64,000 bases of DNA from Pyxicephalus adspersus (Eukaryota > Chordata > Amphibia > Anura > Pyxicephalidae), in assembly GCF_032062135.1 (NCBI RefSeq), contig NC_092859.1, positions 24,675,437-24,739,436 of the forward strand, in the 5' to 3' direction. This document shows, one piece after another, positions 49,148-61,733 of the stretch (positions are counted from its first letter, which is position 1; every line of letters begins with the position of its first letter). The notes under the pieces are model-generated. The model worked only from the letters and a program-made list of their open reading frames with translations, had not been told where the DNA came from and searched no databases. Made by a program: the position numbers and the translations under genes.

Positions 49148-49283
49148 CTGAAGCTGCTGCGAGCTGTCGGTCAAATTGTCCTCTCTCCTCCTCGCTTCCT
49201 CTAAAAGCTGCGCATTCTTCTTTTTCTCTACTTGCTCCTTGTGCTTCAGAGTTGCCACCTTTTTATTCTGATCTTTTATTTGC
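49148..49283 (-). CDS. ERC1: ERC1 coding exon B (internal; basic coiled coil)
   Basis: This 136-nt exon begins with the G that completes the Arg codon split from the previous exon, 13.4 kb upstream. It follows a TTCTTCCAG acceptor and ends in phase 0 before GTAGCA. The 45 complete codons run QIKDQNKKVATLKHKEQ to DNLTDSSQQLQ. The peptide is very basic (VEKKKNAQ, EEARRRED) and has the heptad pattern of the ERC/CAST rod. Its length is not a multiple of three, so skipping it would shift the frame and it should be constitutive. The +strand reading frames over it are shadows. Confidence 0.94.
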
Positions 49284-49842
49284 CTGGAAGAAAAGTAAAA
49301 AAACAAACAGAGATGAAGTTTAAGAATGACTTGCAAAAAAATAGGAATGAACTCTGGTAGCTACTTTTATCTACATGCACTCCAGCAATTGCTGCAAAGC
49401 ATTTTTCAGAGGAGGTTTCCTGTCCCTGACAACAGTGTAACCTGTATTTGTAATGTGCATTACACAGCTGAAAGACAGTACAGAGCTTTGTCAGATGGTA
49501 AAATGAAATGCCTGAACAAGGCCCTTCATTGCAGGATCACTAGGATTTATTTCAATGAAATTTATATGTAAAAAATTGAACTGGACGATGACCTTAGCAT
49601 GCCTAAGCTTATTTGGGATTTTAATGTCCAATTGTTTATATACTATAAACCAGTATTCCACCTTCACTAATGCCTGGCAATAATAGTAGTAGAGTAGGAT
49701 CCCAAAAGCGTATACATTACAAATAGTTTTTGGACGCTTGGCCAGATACTTGACGAATACATAAAAAAAGAAACTAAAAGAATGGCTCTTTCAGGCAACA
49801 AATATATTTGAAACGATCAATTATATTGAACGCGTCACAGCT

Positions 49843-50236
49843 ACGAGGTGGTGCTGGGAAGTTCCTAGCTTTGCCCCCTTCAAGATGAAATAGAAAAGTG
49901 AGTGTGGGGGCATATATATATATATTTTTTTTTTTTTTGCAGGACAATGCACCTGCACACACGTCCAACGTTGTGGCTGTCAAATTGAACACCCTGGGTT
50001 TTCATCTGGTCCACTTGAAGGGGCAACGTTCTGAAGACATTTCTGATGTCAAAGATGCTTCTGAGAGCTGGTTGCGGCCCAACCAAAGGAATTTTATTTG
50101 AATGGTCTAGAAAAGCTGCAATTACGCTGTACCAGGTGCATCAGTCTTAGGGGGGAATATGTTGAATAATTGTGGTATTTCATAACTCTGGCTCTCTTCT
50201 TTCTGGGCAAAGCCAGGAACTTCTCAGGACCCCCTC
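49843..50236 (+). mobile_element. Internally deleted mariner-like element with transposase remnant
   Basis: Inverted ends: GGTGCTGGGAAGTTCCTAGC on the left (49850) and, at about 50204-50230, GGCAAAGCCAGGAACTTCTC, whose reverse complement matches it (24 of 27 over the extended repeat). Between them the plus-strand frame from 49940 reads QDNAPAHTSNVVAVKLNTL, the mariner transposase block containing the second catalytic Asp. It then jumps to KGQRSEDISDV and WLRPNQRNFI, the C-terminal part. The N-terminal DNA-binding part and the segment with the third catalytic residue are gone, so it cannot be active. Confidence 0.85.
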
Positions 50237-52104
50237 ATATAAAAAGTTCTACTAATAGCAGAGGAGATGCATACAATCTTAACTCAGACTATACATATGA
50301 TCAATAACTACAAAGAATCATATAATAAAAGTATATAAGTACTTCATATTCCCGATGGGTTTCACCCTTTGGCTTCCTCAGGGCACTCCATAGAGACTTA
50401 TATTGAGTAGTGTTTCACAGGAGAAACAAGAGAGACTGCGGTTTCTAAATTCAGGTGGTTGAGATACTTGAGTAGTGCCTCACAGGAGAAACAGTAAAAA
50501 CTGCTGTTTCTGAGTTGGAAATGGTTAAACAGTCATACCCCCAAGGGGAAGGGATCCCAGATATTCTTGGATCTTTTTAATCCCAAAGAGAAATATTGTC
50601 TCCAAAAAAACTTTGACTTAACGCTGGAAAGGATAGTATATGATTTTTTCATTTGCATGGATTTTGTAGGGAGAAGGTGACAGGGTATCTGCAGTCAGCT
50701 ACCAGACCAGGGTCGGTGTACTTAAATCGTGAGAAAACACAGTGGTAGAAATTGTCTAAATGAAGTGTTTTTATAATCAGGACATGTTCACTTTAAATTG
50801 TATCTTTCAATTAAGATTGAAATGGAAAAATCATCTCATGGAAACTTTAAAAGCTAATCACTTCTATCTCATATAGGCTTCAACATGCCAACGCCATTAC
50901 AAAAAATTCTATAAATTTGCAGCTTTTAACAATACAGCCCCAAATAATCCTGGAATGCACATCTATATTAAAGCACCTATACAAGCAGCTGTACCAAGGA
51001 TCATGGCTCAGTTGTGGACCACTTCTGTCAGAAAGCCAGACCACAGCAATATTGTGCAGTCAGGGCTGGGGTGAGTAAATGTAGGTGGGATGTGGCTGAA
51101 AGAGGCTTTATGAGGATCAGCAGCACTAAAATACAAGAGTGATGGGAAATAAATACATTTAAAAAGGTAATTAAACTGTATTGTATAGCATAAAAGGAGG
51201 AGAGGGGCAATGTTAGATCTACAATAACATAATATTATACTTTTCTAAAAACATAAAAATACATTTTTAAGGTTTTTCTTTTTAAGAAACTGTGTAAGCA
51301 TATAAAATTTTCTTTTTTTTTCCAGTCAGGATTTGACAGGGTAACACAAGATGACCCAAAAGGTAAGATAAGCTTTCAAATGCAATTGTAACAATTTTTT
51401 TTAATTTGTAACTGCAAATGTGTGTGTGTAGATTTAAGGAAGTAGTGTTAATCGGTTTAGAGCACAAAGCCGGCTGATGGAGAGGCCTCTGCGTGTGGTT
51501 TGGATAAAGGACACAGGCCGTGACTTTGGTCCAATCTAAGTAAAATTTAGCTGACATGGATGCTACTAACCAAGACTCTGGCCGGAGATCAGGTCCCGTG
51601 TCCTCTAACCACCCAACACGTGCTGGGGAGGATATGCAGACCTCTAATTTAGCCAACATAACGAGAGGCCATAAATACTCATTTCCTAACGAGGCAGGAA
51701 TAGCAAAACTGAGAATTATGTCTGTATCAGGAAAAGGATAAAAAGAAAGACCAAGGAATAAAAAAAGGCTCTTTAAAATCTCACCACTCCCCTTGCAAGT
51801 TAGTGATTGGAATGGTTTTTGTTCGTGTCTATGGGTTGCCACAACTGGCCAGATGGTATACTAAGAATATGGCGAAACACCACCCTGTCCTTGAAGGATC
51901 TGAAAACCACTGAAAGCTGAATGATATTCATACAGATTCATGTGATGGATTAAAGCAATGCAAGTGTAACAAAAACTTTGGTTCTTTTTTTCCCCAAAAA
52001 GGAAGATGGGTTATGATGGAGATTGTTTTCCAGTTACAACCAGCAATCATACGTAATTATTACTAATCTCCTGGACAATCTGACTGACACAAGTAATGAT
52101 TCAG

Positions 52105-52335
52105 AGGGAAAGATGGGAAAAGTGTGGTAAACGAAATGATGAGGGAGAAAGGGTGGAAGTGAGAGCAAAAGAGAATGTGATATTGGGAAGTGGAAAAAGA
52201 GACAGAAGGCAGAGACAGTGTGAGGGTGGGAAGTAAAGAGAGAAGAAGGAAAGAAAAAGGATTAGAAAAGTAAGTGGAAAGAGAAGAATTGGGTGTGGGT
52301 GAAACACGGGAGAAAGAAAAAGAAGAAAGAAAAAG
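52105..52335. repeat. Purine-rich (GA) low-complexity tract
   Basis: Almost only A and G on the plus strand (for example AAAGAGAGAAGAAGGAAAG). The long minus-strand frame across it (LFPLTFLILFLSFFS...) is a composition artefact. Confidence 0.85.
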
Positions 52336-52525
52336 GTATGTTCCTTGCAGCGGGTATATTTTACAACACTGTTATACCAGGACATTGAACAGCAGAGTTT
52401 AATAAGTGTAAATGAATGCTCATGTGTCACATTGTTATTTTTTTCCCACAATCAAAAAAGTACTGACAAGCAGAATATAAACTATTAAGTAGACAGTAAT
52501 GAAAGAGTTAGGGGATTTTGTGCCC

Positions 52526-52852
52526 TCAACGCAGAGAACTCAGACACTGTGGCATTCTGCCTGTCACCTGGTCCCGGGAACACAAAAGCTTTGCTGATGG
52601 TCTTGGAATCATCCAGGGAAGTTGGGTCCATTCACAAAGACAATGACCCATCACAGTATTTACAGCATGGACAATCACATCAAACAAACTGACTCGGACT
52701 TTTTTGTGCAGGTAGCTCGTACTCAGCACTAGTTGCTGGAAATCCACGCTGACAAGGCAGACATTGGACTCCCCTGCATTGATCCTAAAAAGTGCAGCTT
52801 TGTACAGGGGCAAATCAGGAGAAAATGACACATTAGTTTCAACAATTTCCAA
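52526..52852 (-). other. Open reading frame of 108 codons, unassigned
   Basis: The frame has a non-repetitive, globular-looking composition (VSFSPDLPLYKAALFRINAG, then ESNVCLVSVDFQQLV) and lies in intronic DNA without recognisable repeats. I recognise no domain. It could be chance, an exon of an unrecognised nested transcript, an old retrocopy, or a conserved non-coding element. No promoter or splice evidence supports a gene. Confidence 0.15.
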
Positions 52853-55800
52853 TCAGGTTAAAGTTAACCTCCAGATAAAACTTTTATTTTTAGTTTAGCA
52901 AAGGAAGAGGAAAAATTTAAATACAATTTTTTTTCCCTCAGTGACAGGTAATATGAGGACCTATCTTGTATACGAATACATTTGTATCCAGCTTTGCAGT
53001 ATGTAATTGTTGGTGACCCTGATAAAGATTGATATACTTATAGTGTGTTTAGGCTGATCTCTGGTTACAAATAAAGGATGTGAGAAGGGTATTTAGTCAT
53101 ATTTAGTGATTACAACTACTGTTTTAAAAACAACATCCTGCTTTAGTAACTCAAAGCTCTATAAACTCACTGAGATATATGAAGAAATACTGAACTCCAA
53201 TCTGTCTCCAGACAGGTCCCCTTTGACCCCTGGAGCAATGAGTTGACAGAGGAATTAGCTGGTTGCGGTCATCATTGTGCCTCCCAGTGTGGGTTTTATC
53301 ACTGATTGAGGTTTGGGCGACAACCAAAGAACATAAGCGCAAGCCAGAGAGAAACCACAAAGATAACCGACTGATTCAAGTATCGCCAGGCCTGGTGGAT
53401 GTCGTATTAATATCCTAACCAGCGCCTCCCGGGAAAGAAGAGGCATTATGGTGTTATAATTTTCACACAAACTATGGAGGACAAAAATGGACGATATTAA
53501 ACGCCCATAACACCCCCATTAAAGGGACCATTTGTTTGCCCTGTAACAACCAAACAGACAGCAAATACTCAACATTGAGGAGTAACATGCTTACTAACTC
53601 ACAGGAAATGAGAGTAAAAGTGAAGGAATGGTTGGGAGGAAAAGCTTGGATTCTCCAGAAGCCATGGCCCGACTACTCCGCAAGAATCTATAATCCAGGT
53701 TGTCCAGAAACTGGAATAATTTGTTCTACAAAAAGGCTTAAGCAGTCTGTGTACATAGACAAAACATTTAAAACATAATGGAGTCTAGGTAATGAACTCA
53801 TGGGGTTGGTATCTTATAGGCACACTGACTGGCACCTGGCTATAGCATAGAAACATGGCACTAGGGAGGCAATATGCTATCCAACACAGCCAGAAGATAC
53901 CAGACACAGATAACCTCGGCACAGGCAGTGGTTCAAGATTTGTTCTTTTACAGGGTGGCTTAATAATTATTCTGTTCTACAGCTAAATATTCATTATCGT
54001 ATCATTAAATGTACTTTTTTTAACTGCATACGGTTTAGGTACTTTAGTTTTATTGCAAAACACTTTTGCAGTCCTTTTTACAGGGGAGTTTAGACTTGGA
54101 GAAGAAGCAGGAGCCAATCAGCTGACTGCGAGATGAGCTTAACAGTCTGCTGCTTCTCCTTCAATGTTCAGTCACAGGCTTAGGGAAGGGCAATATATGT
54201 ATAACTCCCAACAGATGTTTAATAATTGTTGCTTAATGATTACTGATCTTTTCTTTGGCAGTAGAATAAATGAGTAATATACAGATGGTGTCTTATAGGT
54301 AGGTGAGTTGGAGAAACCACATAGCATCCTGTTTGTGTTGGCTGCTTAGTGATCCAGTATTGAATATTACTAGATAGCAATATGGGGACAGCTATACAAA
54401 TGCTAGAATCTAACAAAAAATATCCAGCATTTGTAAACACCATTTGTGTTACTGAACTGAAGTAGAGAAAAACAATGTAGAGGATACACTTTGACCAGTG
54501 AAGCTGAAACCTGGAATGGATTTCCTAAAAGTCATTTGCTATTTGTAAGCAAATGTTTTCAATCCTGAACCAGATCCGTTTCAGGTTTGCTGGATCACCC
54601 AGTGTCACTAATGAAAGTGTTTCCTCTCCAGCCTTGGAGAGGTTTAAAAAAAAAACATCCAAATGTCTCCTGTTGTGCTGTTTGGCAAAGCTTTGAGTAT
54701 CTCAGGACTGGATCATCAGAAATACAAAATCTTTGGCAGGTAAAACACCACCCATAAATGTATTTCATCTGTGTATTTAGCTGTTTGTCTGCAGTTCTGC
54801 TTTAAGCTTTAGTTGATCTCTATAAAAAAACCAAATGCTATCGATTTAGACATTGTCATCTTAAAATCATTTTTACATAGTGCCTAGGTTCTAAACGATG
54901 TAGATTTCAAGGGGAATTAGGCAACAGCCTCAGAATAGGCTAATGTCTACTAGCTTGTGAGACTGCAGCCTCCTGGTATGTGATTCTGTGTCATGAAACG
55001 ACAATCTCTGATAATTGCAGGCTGTATGGGTGGAACAAGGTAAAACAGATGTATTTCATACGCCATGGTGAAAATTTGTCCTTTAGCAGACATGATAGAA
55101 CCCCAAAGTGCATTTACAAACCAAATTATACCCTGCTTAATGCTCTGTCACTTAATTAGAAACAACAGGGCCCAAGTCGAACTGTAGGCAAGCACAAATG
55201 TTTTCTGTTATCCACAGATGTCATCTACTCATAGCCATTGTTTTCGCATGTCACTGTCACCTGATTCCAGTGCTGAGCCTCTCCAAGGCGTCTGATTTCT
55301 CTGACCCTTGATGACCTAAAGCAATTAACAGTTTTGACACAGTAGCAGCTTTAACAGTCTTACAAGGGGATAATGGAAGAATGTACACAAACTGACCACA
55401 CCAAGACACACAGGAACGCCAGTCCGGACACAGGTAATGCCCTTTAATTCTGGGTGTTGTGGGATTACTGGGGGGTCACTTACTAAAAGCAAAGATGTGA
55501 TTGTTTGGAGTGTTTTTTCACTGCTACACCTGGGGGGGCACGGGGCCATCAATGAACCCTGTTTACCAGATAAATATCTCTGGCTTCAGGGAGATTGACT
55601 TGGGACAACAGTAAAGTCGCTGTACCCAGGAATGTCACAGTAATCCCAAAATGCAGTGTAAACCAAATTTCTTCCTGTGTAGAGGCTTAAAAAATCCTCT
55701 ACTTATACCGTCAAGTTTTTTTTTTTTTTTTTTGGAAAAACATCCCGTGAATTGAAGCTAAGATTGTAGAACAGCTTACACTCACTGTGCAAAATGTTGG

Positions 55801-56463
55801 CTTTAGGATTTGATTCAATAAAAGTGACCGATGTTACAATATGTAAGTTTTGTACACCTTACAGTGTATGTAAACTCTAACATGCTTGTTTTGCTTACTT
55901 ATGAGCTGTTCTGATTTTATGTGATTAAAAAGGGCAAGAAATTTGACCCTGTCAGAAAACTTGTGGGCTGATTACTTACTTTGGATTGTGCAGTATTAGT
56001 ACATGCAGTAATATCTGACCTACATAATTATATGTGAACTACAGAGCCCCCCCCCTCCCCCCCAATAATATTATTAGCCAGTATTATTATTCCACCGCCA
56101 AATAATGCAGTTCTTTACAAAGTCTTTTGTCATATTTCAATGTTTTGGAGATAAGGACAGGAGTTCTGTATTTCTAATACTTTGTTTTAGGGTACTAATG
56201 CTCCTTCATATGTTGAGTGTTATCACTTTAAGACAGGAGTTGTGTAATTGTCAGAATACCCAGGTAAAAATAAAGGGGAAAAGAGCCTGAATTAAAATAA
56301 AAACTGATGCAACAACCACAGGACTTGTGTGCTGTAATATATTACATTTTGTACTTTGGTTTAAGTACACTTTTAGTTGTGAGCAACTACCAATGACTAA
56401 CATGGATACAGTCTGAAAGAATTATAAGACCATGCAACAATCCCTTATTTTTTTTCTCTTCCA

Positions 56464-56855
56464 CTTAAAGCAGAACTAAGCGAACAACAAAAAACTTAGA
56501 CTTACCTTTAATCCAGCAGGTCCCTCGATGGTGCTGGTCCTTACAACCATCCGGTCCTGCATCCTCCTGGGATTCCTCTTTATCCCGGCAGAGGAAGCAC
56601 CAGGCGTCAGCATCTTCAGTCTTCTCTGGTCTTCTGTCTTCATCACCTGATCTTGCACTGCACAGGTGCAAGATCGGGTGAGGTAGCTGCTGTGAAAGGG
56701 GGGAAAATAGAGAGCCAACCCCACTGCGCATGCCTGAGAACGGCATCTCTTTCCCCAAAGAGGGAAAATGCCCCTTCTGAGCATGCCCGAGGTCAGGGCA
56801 TGGACAGAAGGAGCAGCCAGTTAGGTATCCCGGGAGGCTCTGCGCTCCCATTAAG
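56464..56855 (-). repeat. CpG-bearing interspersed repeat, copy 2
   Basis: Reverse-complement relative of 7945-8306. It shares AATGGGAGCGCAGAGCC, CCTCCCGGGATACCTA, GCGCATGCC blocks, GATCTTGCACCTG, and the end ATTAAAGGTAAGTCTAAG followed by TAGTTCTGCTTTAAG. It contains an inverted GATCTTGCAC...GTGCAAGATC hairpin at about 56650-56680. Not coding. Confidence 0.7.
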
Positions 56856-57178
56856 GGCAATCAAGACTTAAAGGGGCAGTGCTGCATCTTAATTTTTTTT
56901 TTTTTTTTTAAAAAGGGTGTTGCACTTAAAAGAAAAACAGCAACATTTTTACTGTGTATAGAAGAGTTGACATAACTCAAGAAGACATAATAGCATTTAC
57001 ACAGTAATAACAAAGTGAAGTTTAGAATGTAATATCCAAGAAGGTGAGACAAAATATAGAGTGAATATGGCCTAAAGACCCAGGGTCTTTGTGGAAACAT
57101 GTAAAAGTGCAGAACAGAGTGTCAGTTGTATACACTGAATTTACACTAAAAATGCACAGATGAATAACACAAAATTTC

Positions 57179-58058
57179 NNNNNNNNNNNNNNNNNNNNNN
57201 NNNNNNNNNNNNNNNNNNNNNNNNNNNNNNNNNNNNNNNNNNNNNNNNNNNNNNNNNNNNNNNNNNNNNNNNNNNNNNNNNNNNNNNNNNNNNNNNNNNN
57301 NNNNNNNNNNNNNNNNNNNNNNNNNNNNNNNNNNNNNNNNNNNNNNNNNNNNNNNNNNNNNNNNNNNNNNNNNNNNNNNNNNNNNNNNNNNNNNNNNNNN
57401 NNNNNNNNNNNNNNNNNNNNNNNNNNNNNNNNNNNNNNNNNNNNNNNNNNNNNNNNNNNNNNNNNNNNNNNNNNNNNNNNNNNNNNNNNNNNNNNNNNNN
57501 NNNNNNNNNNNNNNNNNNNNNNNNNNNNNNNNNNNNNNNNNNNNNNNNNNNNNNNNNNNNNNNNNNNNNNNNNNNNNNNNNNNNNNNNNNNNNNNNNNNN
57601 NNNNNNNNNNNNNNNNNNNNNNNNNNNNNNNNNNNNNNNNNNNNNNNNNNNNNNNNNNNNNNNNNNNNNNNNNNNNNNNNNNNNNNNNNNNNNNNNNNNN
57701 NNNNNNNNNNNNNNNNNNNNNNNNNNNNNNNNNNNNNNNNNNNNNNNNNNNNNNNNNNNNNNNNNNNNNNNNNNNNNNNNNNNNNNNNNNNNNNNNNNNN
57801 NNNNNNNNNNNNNNNNNNNNNNNNNNNNNNNNNNNNNNNNNNNNNNNNNNNNNNNNNNNNNNNNNNNNNNNNNNNNNNNNNNNNNNNNNNNNNNNNNNNN
57901 NNNNNNNNNNNNNNNNNNNNNNNNNNNNNNNNNNNNNNNNNNNNNNNNNNNNNNNNNNNNNNNNNNNNNNNNNNNNNNNNNNNNNNNNNNNNNNNNNNNN
58001 NNNNNNNNNNNNNNNNNNNNNNNNNNNNNNNNNNNNNNNNNNNNNNNNNNNNNNNNNN
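57179..58058. other. Assembly gap (880 N)
   Basis: Run of N inside an intron, directly abutting the duplicated block that starts at 58059. ERC1 exons on either side join in phase, so no exon is required in the gap. Confidence 0.99.
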
Positions 58059-59461
58059 GAAAGTTAGAGATAAAGAATTAGTGAACATAAAGAAAGGTGA
58101 CCTATAACAAGAGAGACATAAAGAGAAGAAAAAGAGGAAGACAGCAGACCACCATTTTAGAACTCCCAGGATCCCTAAAACCAGCATACAGACACTAGCA
58201 GTTGCATGTAAATGGGTGCTTTATGACTTTATTAGGCTACAGGTCTGCTTTAAAGAAACTCCTAGGTTTGTATATTAAAACTGCTATTGGCTCACCGCTT
58301 GTTATTTCTACAAAGAAAATAAAGGTCCAGAGGCTATAAATACTGAACAAACAAGTCGTAACATTAGATAGTAGCAGGAGATCGTGTAATAAACATAATA
58401 TAGATGGGACAAAAGTAAAGAAGGAAGAACAGTTCTTGGCCATACACAAAAACCAAGAACTGTCATGTGGAGACTTTTTGTATAGAGTGTAGGCAGATAA
58501 ATGCAGCCCAAGGCAGGCAAATATCAGTGGAGGAGGTTAGGAGAAGCTGTCACTTTAGAAGCATAAAGAGAACTTATCAAGTAAAGTGAAAAGGAAAGTT
58601 AGAGATAAAGAATTAGTGAACATAAAGAAAGGTGACCTATAACAAGAGAGACATAAAGAGAAGAAAAAGAGGAAGACAGCAGACCACCTATCACATTATT
58701 ATCATTCTGAAGTTTCCTCCTAAAACATGATACATATGCAAGCTTAGTGAAATGCAATTTAAAATGGAGTAGCCCAAAGTTGCACCCTCCTGCAAGGGAT
58801 CAGAATTACATTCTACAACAGACATCTCCCAACACTTGCAAGATAGTTTGGAACACAGCAAAAGCACCCCAGGGGAACTCTATTACACATGCTGTATTTG
58901 CATGATATGAGGCCCAGACCCAACACTTTTCATCTCTCCTTATTCAATGTAAGCTGAACTGAGCTCCCATTACAACAATAGGCCAATAGTTGAGTGCTCG
59001 AGTGAGGGACAGAATGTCCAACGTTTTAGAATTCCCAGGATCCCTAAAACCAGCATACAGACACTAGCAGTTGCATGTAAATGGGTGCTTTATGACTTTA
59101 TTAAGCTACAGGTCTGCTTTAAAGAAACTTCTAGGTTTCTATATTAAAACTGCTATTGGCTCACCGCTTGTTATTTCTACAAAGAAAATAAAGGTCCAGA
59201 GGCTATAAATACTGAACAAACAAGTCGCAACATTAGATAGTAGCAGGAGATCATGTAATAAACATAATATAGATGGGACAAAAGTAAAGAAGGAAGAACA
59301 GTTCTTGGCCAAACACCAAAACCAAGAATTGTCATGTGGAGACTTTTTGTATAGAGTGTAGGCAGAAAAATGCAGCCCAAGGCAGGCAAATATCAGTGGA
59401 GGAGGTTAGGAGAAGCTGTCACTTTAGAAGCATAAAGAGAACTTATCAAGTAAAGTGAAAA
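58059..59461. repeat. Local direct duplication, order A-B-A-C-B
   Basis: Block A (GAAAGTTAGAGATAAAGAAT... to GCAGACCACC) is at 58059-58151 and 58593-58688. Block B (TTTTAGAAYTCCCAGGATCC... to AAGTAAAGTGAAAA) is at 58154-58591 and 59024-59461, offset about 870 bp and differing at roughly ten positions (about 2%). Block C (58689-59022) occurs once. This fits tandem A-C-B units with C missing from the left copy, or two alleles placed side by side next to the gap. Confidence 0.9.
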
Positions 59462-60549
59462 GTGCTGCCTTCCCTTTCCTGATCAGAAAGATGGAAGAAC
59501 AAATTATAATGAACAGTGAAAGGTTTACTTTGTGTTACTGTGAGTTGTACCACAGAAGTCTTATTAGCAGATGGATGGAAGAACCCCAAAGACTATTTAA
59601 ATCTCAAATCAACTTTGTTTAAATCAGCTGATCATTTCAGGAGCATCAAAATAGGAAGGTGCTTAAAAATGGTTACAGTTTTTCCTTTTTAAAATAAAAT
59701 AGGCAACAGTCTGCATCGAAAAGTCTGTCTCATGGCTGCATGTTGTAGGGAAGGACTCTTGCACTCTCTCTGAAGCTGGTGGCTCTCTGTAGAGTTCCAA
59801 CAGATTCCCTGACAAGTCATAGTTAAAGTTCTCCAAGCAGCAAATCACATCAGAGTTGCAGTCTCCTGCTTGTCGAGTGGATAATAAATAGAAGCGATTA
59901 CGTCAAAGCCAGATTTTTAGCATCACCATGGTCCAATTTTTAAGTCAAGAACCCTGGTGAAAAGCACCTTTAGCAACTAGCCATAAGAGAAATTTGTCTA
60001 TGTTTGGTTCCTCAAGTGATGTATGAAATGCGGTTATAGACTGGGAGGGCGCTTCTACTTCACTACTATAAAGCAGGATTAGGATGATGTGCTGCCAGGC
60101 TGTCTTGGGACCATAACAGATCATCCATACACAGCAAGAACTTCATGGTCATGTAGGATGATAAATAAATATATAAAGGGTTAGGGCGCAGGGACTTGAA
60201 GAAGAAATAGAATATATTGGGCAAGCAGTTTATCTATGTCTGTATTTATTTTGTGCTTTCATGCTCTGCCACTAAAAAGCTCTTTCCCTCTGCCGCCAGG
60301 GAAATCCCCTGATCTTTTCCTCACGCTTTGTCACAGTTACAATTTAAGGATCTCTGGGTACATTTCCGGTACATAAATATTCCACTGTCTAGGTGTTCAT
60401 TCCACATCCCAAATCATCCCACAACCTTTACTCAAAAAGGCAATAGATGTCTTTAACATGCAAAAGTTAAGGTACATTTTTATCAATATACTACCACCAA
60501 TGTTTTGGTACGTTGTAGGATCATTTAAAAAAAAAAAAATAACTGAAAA

Positions 60550-60720
60550 GCAACCCAGGGTTCTCCCTAGCCCCTTTTAGCTGGGCGCACCACCTGGAAG
60601 TTTTCAGCACCCACCCGGCTGTTTTTGGGTGGTTACTAAAGAGTTTGGTCACAATACAGGGGCTGCCACCCACCTACAATTTCTTCCCACCTGGCTTAAA
60701 AAAAATTCTGGGTTGAGCAC
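60550..60720 (+). repeat. Interspersed repeat (TTCTCCCTAGCC family), copy 2
   Basis: CCAGGGTTCTCCCTAGCCCC, GCTGTTTTTGGGTGGTTACT, TTGGTCACAATACAGGGGCT and TTTCTTCCCACCTGGCTTAA match 40150-40300 collinearly. It ends GGGTTGAGCACTG, which with the start GGGTTCTC could be a worn inverted end. Confidence 0.65.
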
Positions 60721-61733
60721 TGCAACCCCTATGCTATGATGATGGAGGTACAGTGCCTCCGGTTGCTACTGCATACTGTGGCAAAAGAAAATGTCCTGAG
60801 CTACAGCAGAACAGTTTGTATTGGTTTTCTTCTCACAATATAAATACATACCAGGAAGTTTGTATATATAAAAAAAAAAAGCTTTACTTTTATTGCATTG
60901 ATGTGGTAGGCTTAGTTTTGTTTGTAAAGTGCTGACAATTGCTAATGCTTTAACATTTATCAAATTACATTTTAATAGGAACATTTTATACAAAAGTGCT
61001 CATTGAGATCCCTTTCCTGTCCAAATCCGAAACCCAGGTATGGTTGTAAAACTAAAATGAGTGTATTAATTAAACATCACCTAACACTATGAGCAGGTAC
61101 TTATCGCCCTCTGGTGGAGAATTAACTAATAAAAACAAAAATAGAGTAATTAGTCAATTATTGGTATTGTTAAGATGATTTTTGTCATTATCTTCCATGG
61201 TACTTTACAATGAATAACACATAGTTCAGACACAAACAGCAAAGAGGAGGATACAGATAAAGTGGATAGTGAGGCCGAATAAGGGAGTATTTACAAATCA
61301 GTTGTACACATAATTAGGAAATACAGTTTGTGCACTCCCCTCAGCTACTCCCCTATTATATCATACATAGTGGTGGAATACATATGTATGAATACAAAGT
61401 AGTACAGGGAACACTAGGAGAGAAAGCCCTGCCCTTTTAAGCTTACAATCCTAAGGTGTCTGTATTTGTAATTTAATCAGTAGAGGTATGTACTTTAAAT
61501 GTACTAAAGGATGATATGGAGAAAGGTCAGTAACTGCTTGGAAGTACCTAGTTCAGATTATGTGCTTGCCTGAAGAAAGAAGATTTTAGGTTGTGTTTGA
61601 GCACTGCAATGGTCCTGTATACAAAATTGAGACGAGGCGAGTGTGTAAGGGGGAGTTTGTAGCTTAAGTCATACCCTAATATCATGGCTAACCTAAGTTG
61701 AAAGAAAATTAAAACTTTTGATATGGCTTAGAG

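Noticed and set aside
52101..52451. 116-codon minus-strand frame rich in Leu/Phe/Ser/Pro (membrane-protein-like)
   Set aside because: Mirror image of a GA-rich low-complexity tract.
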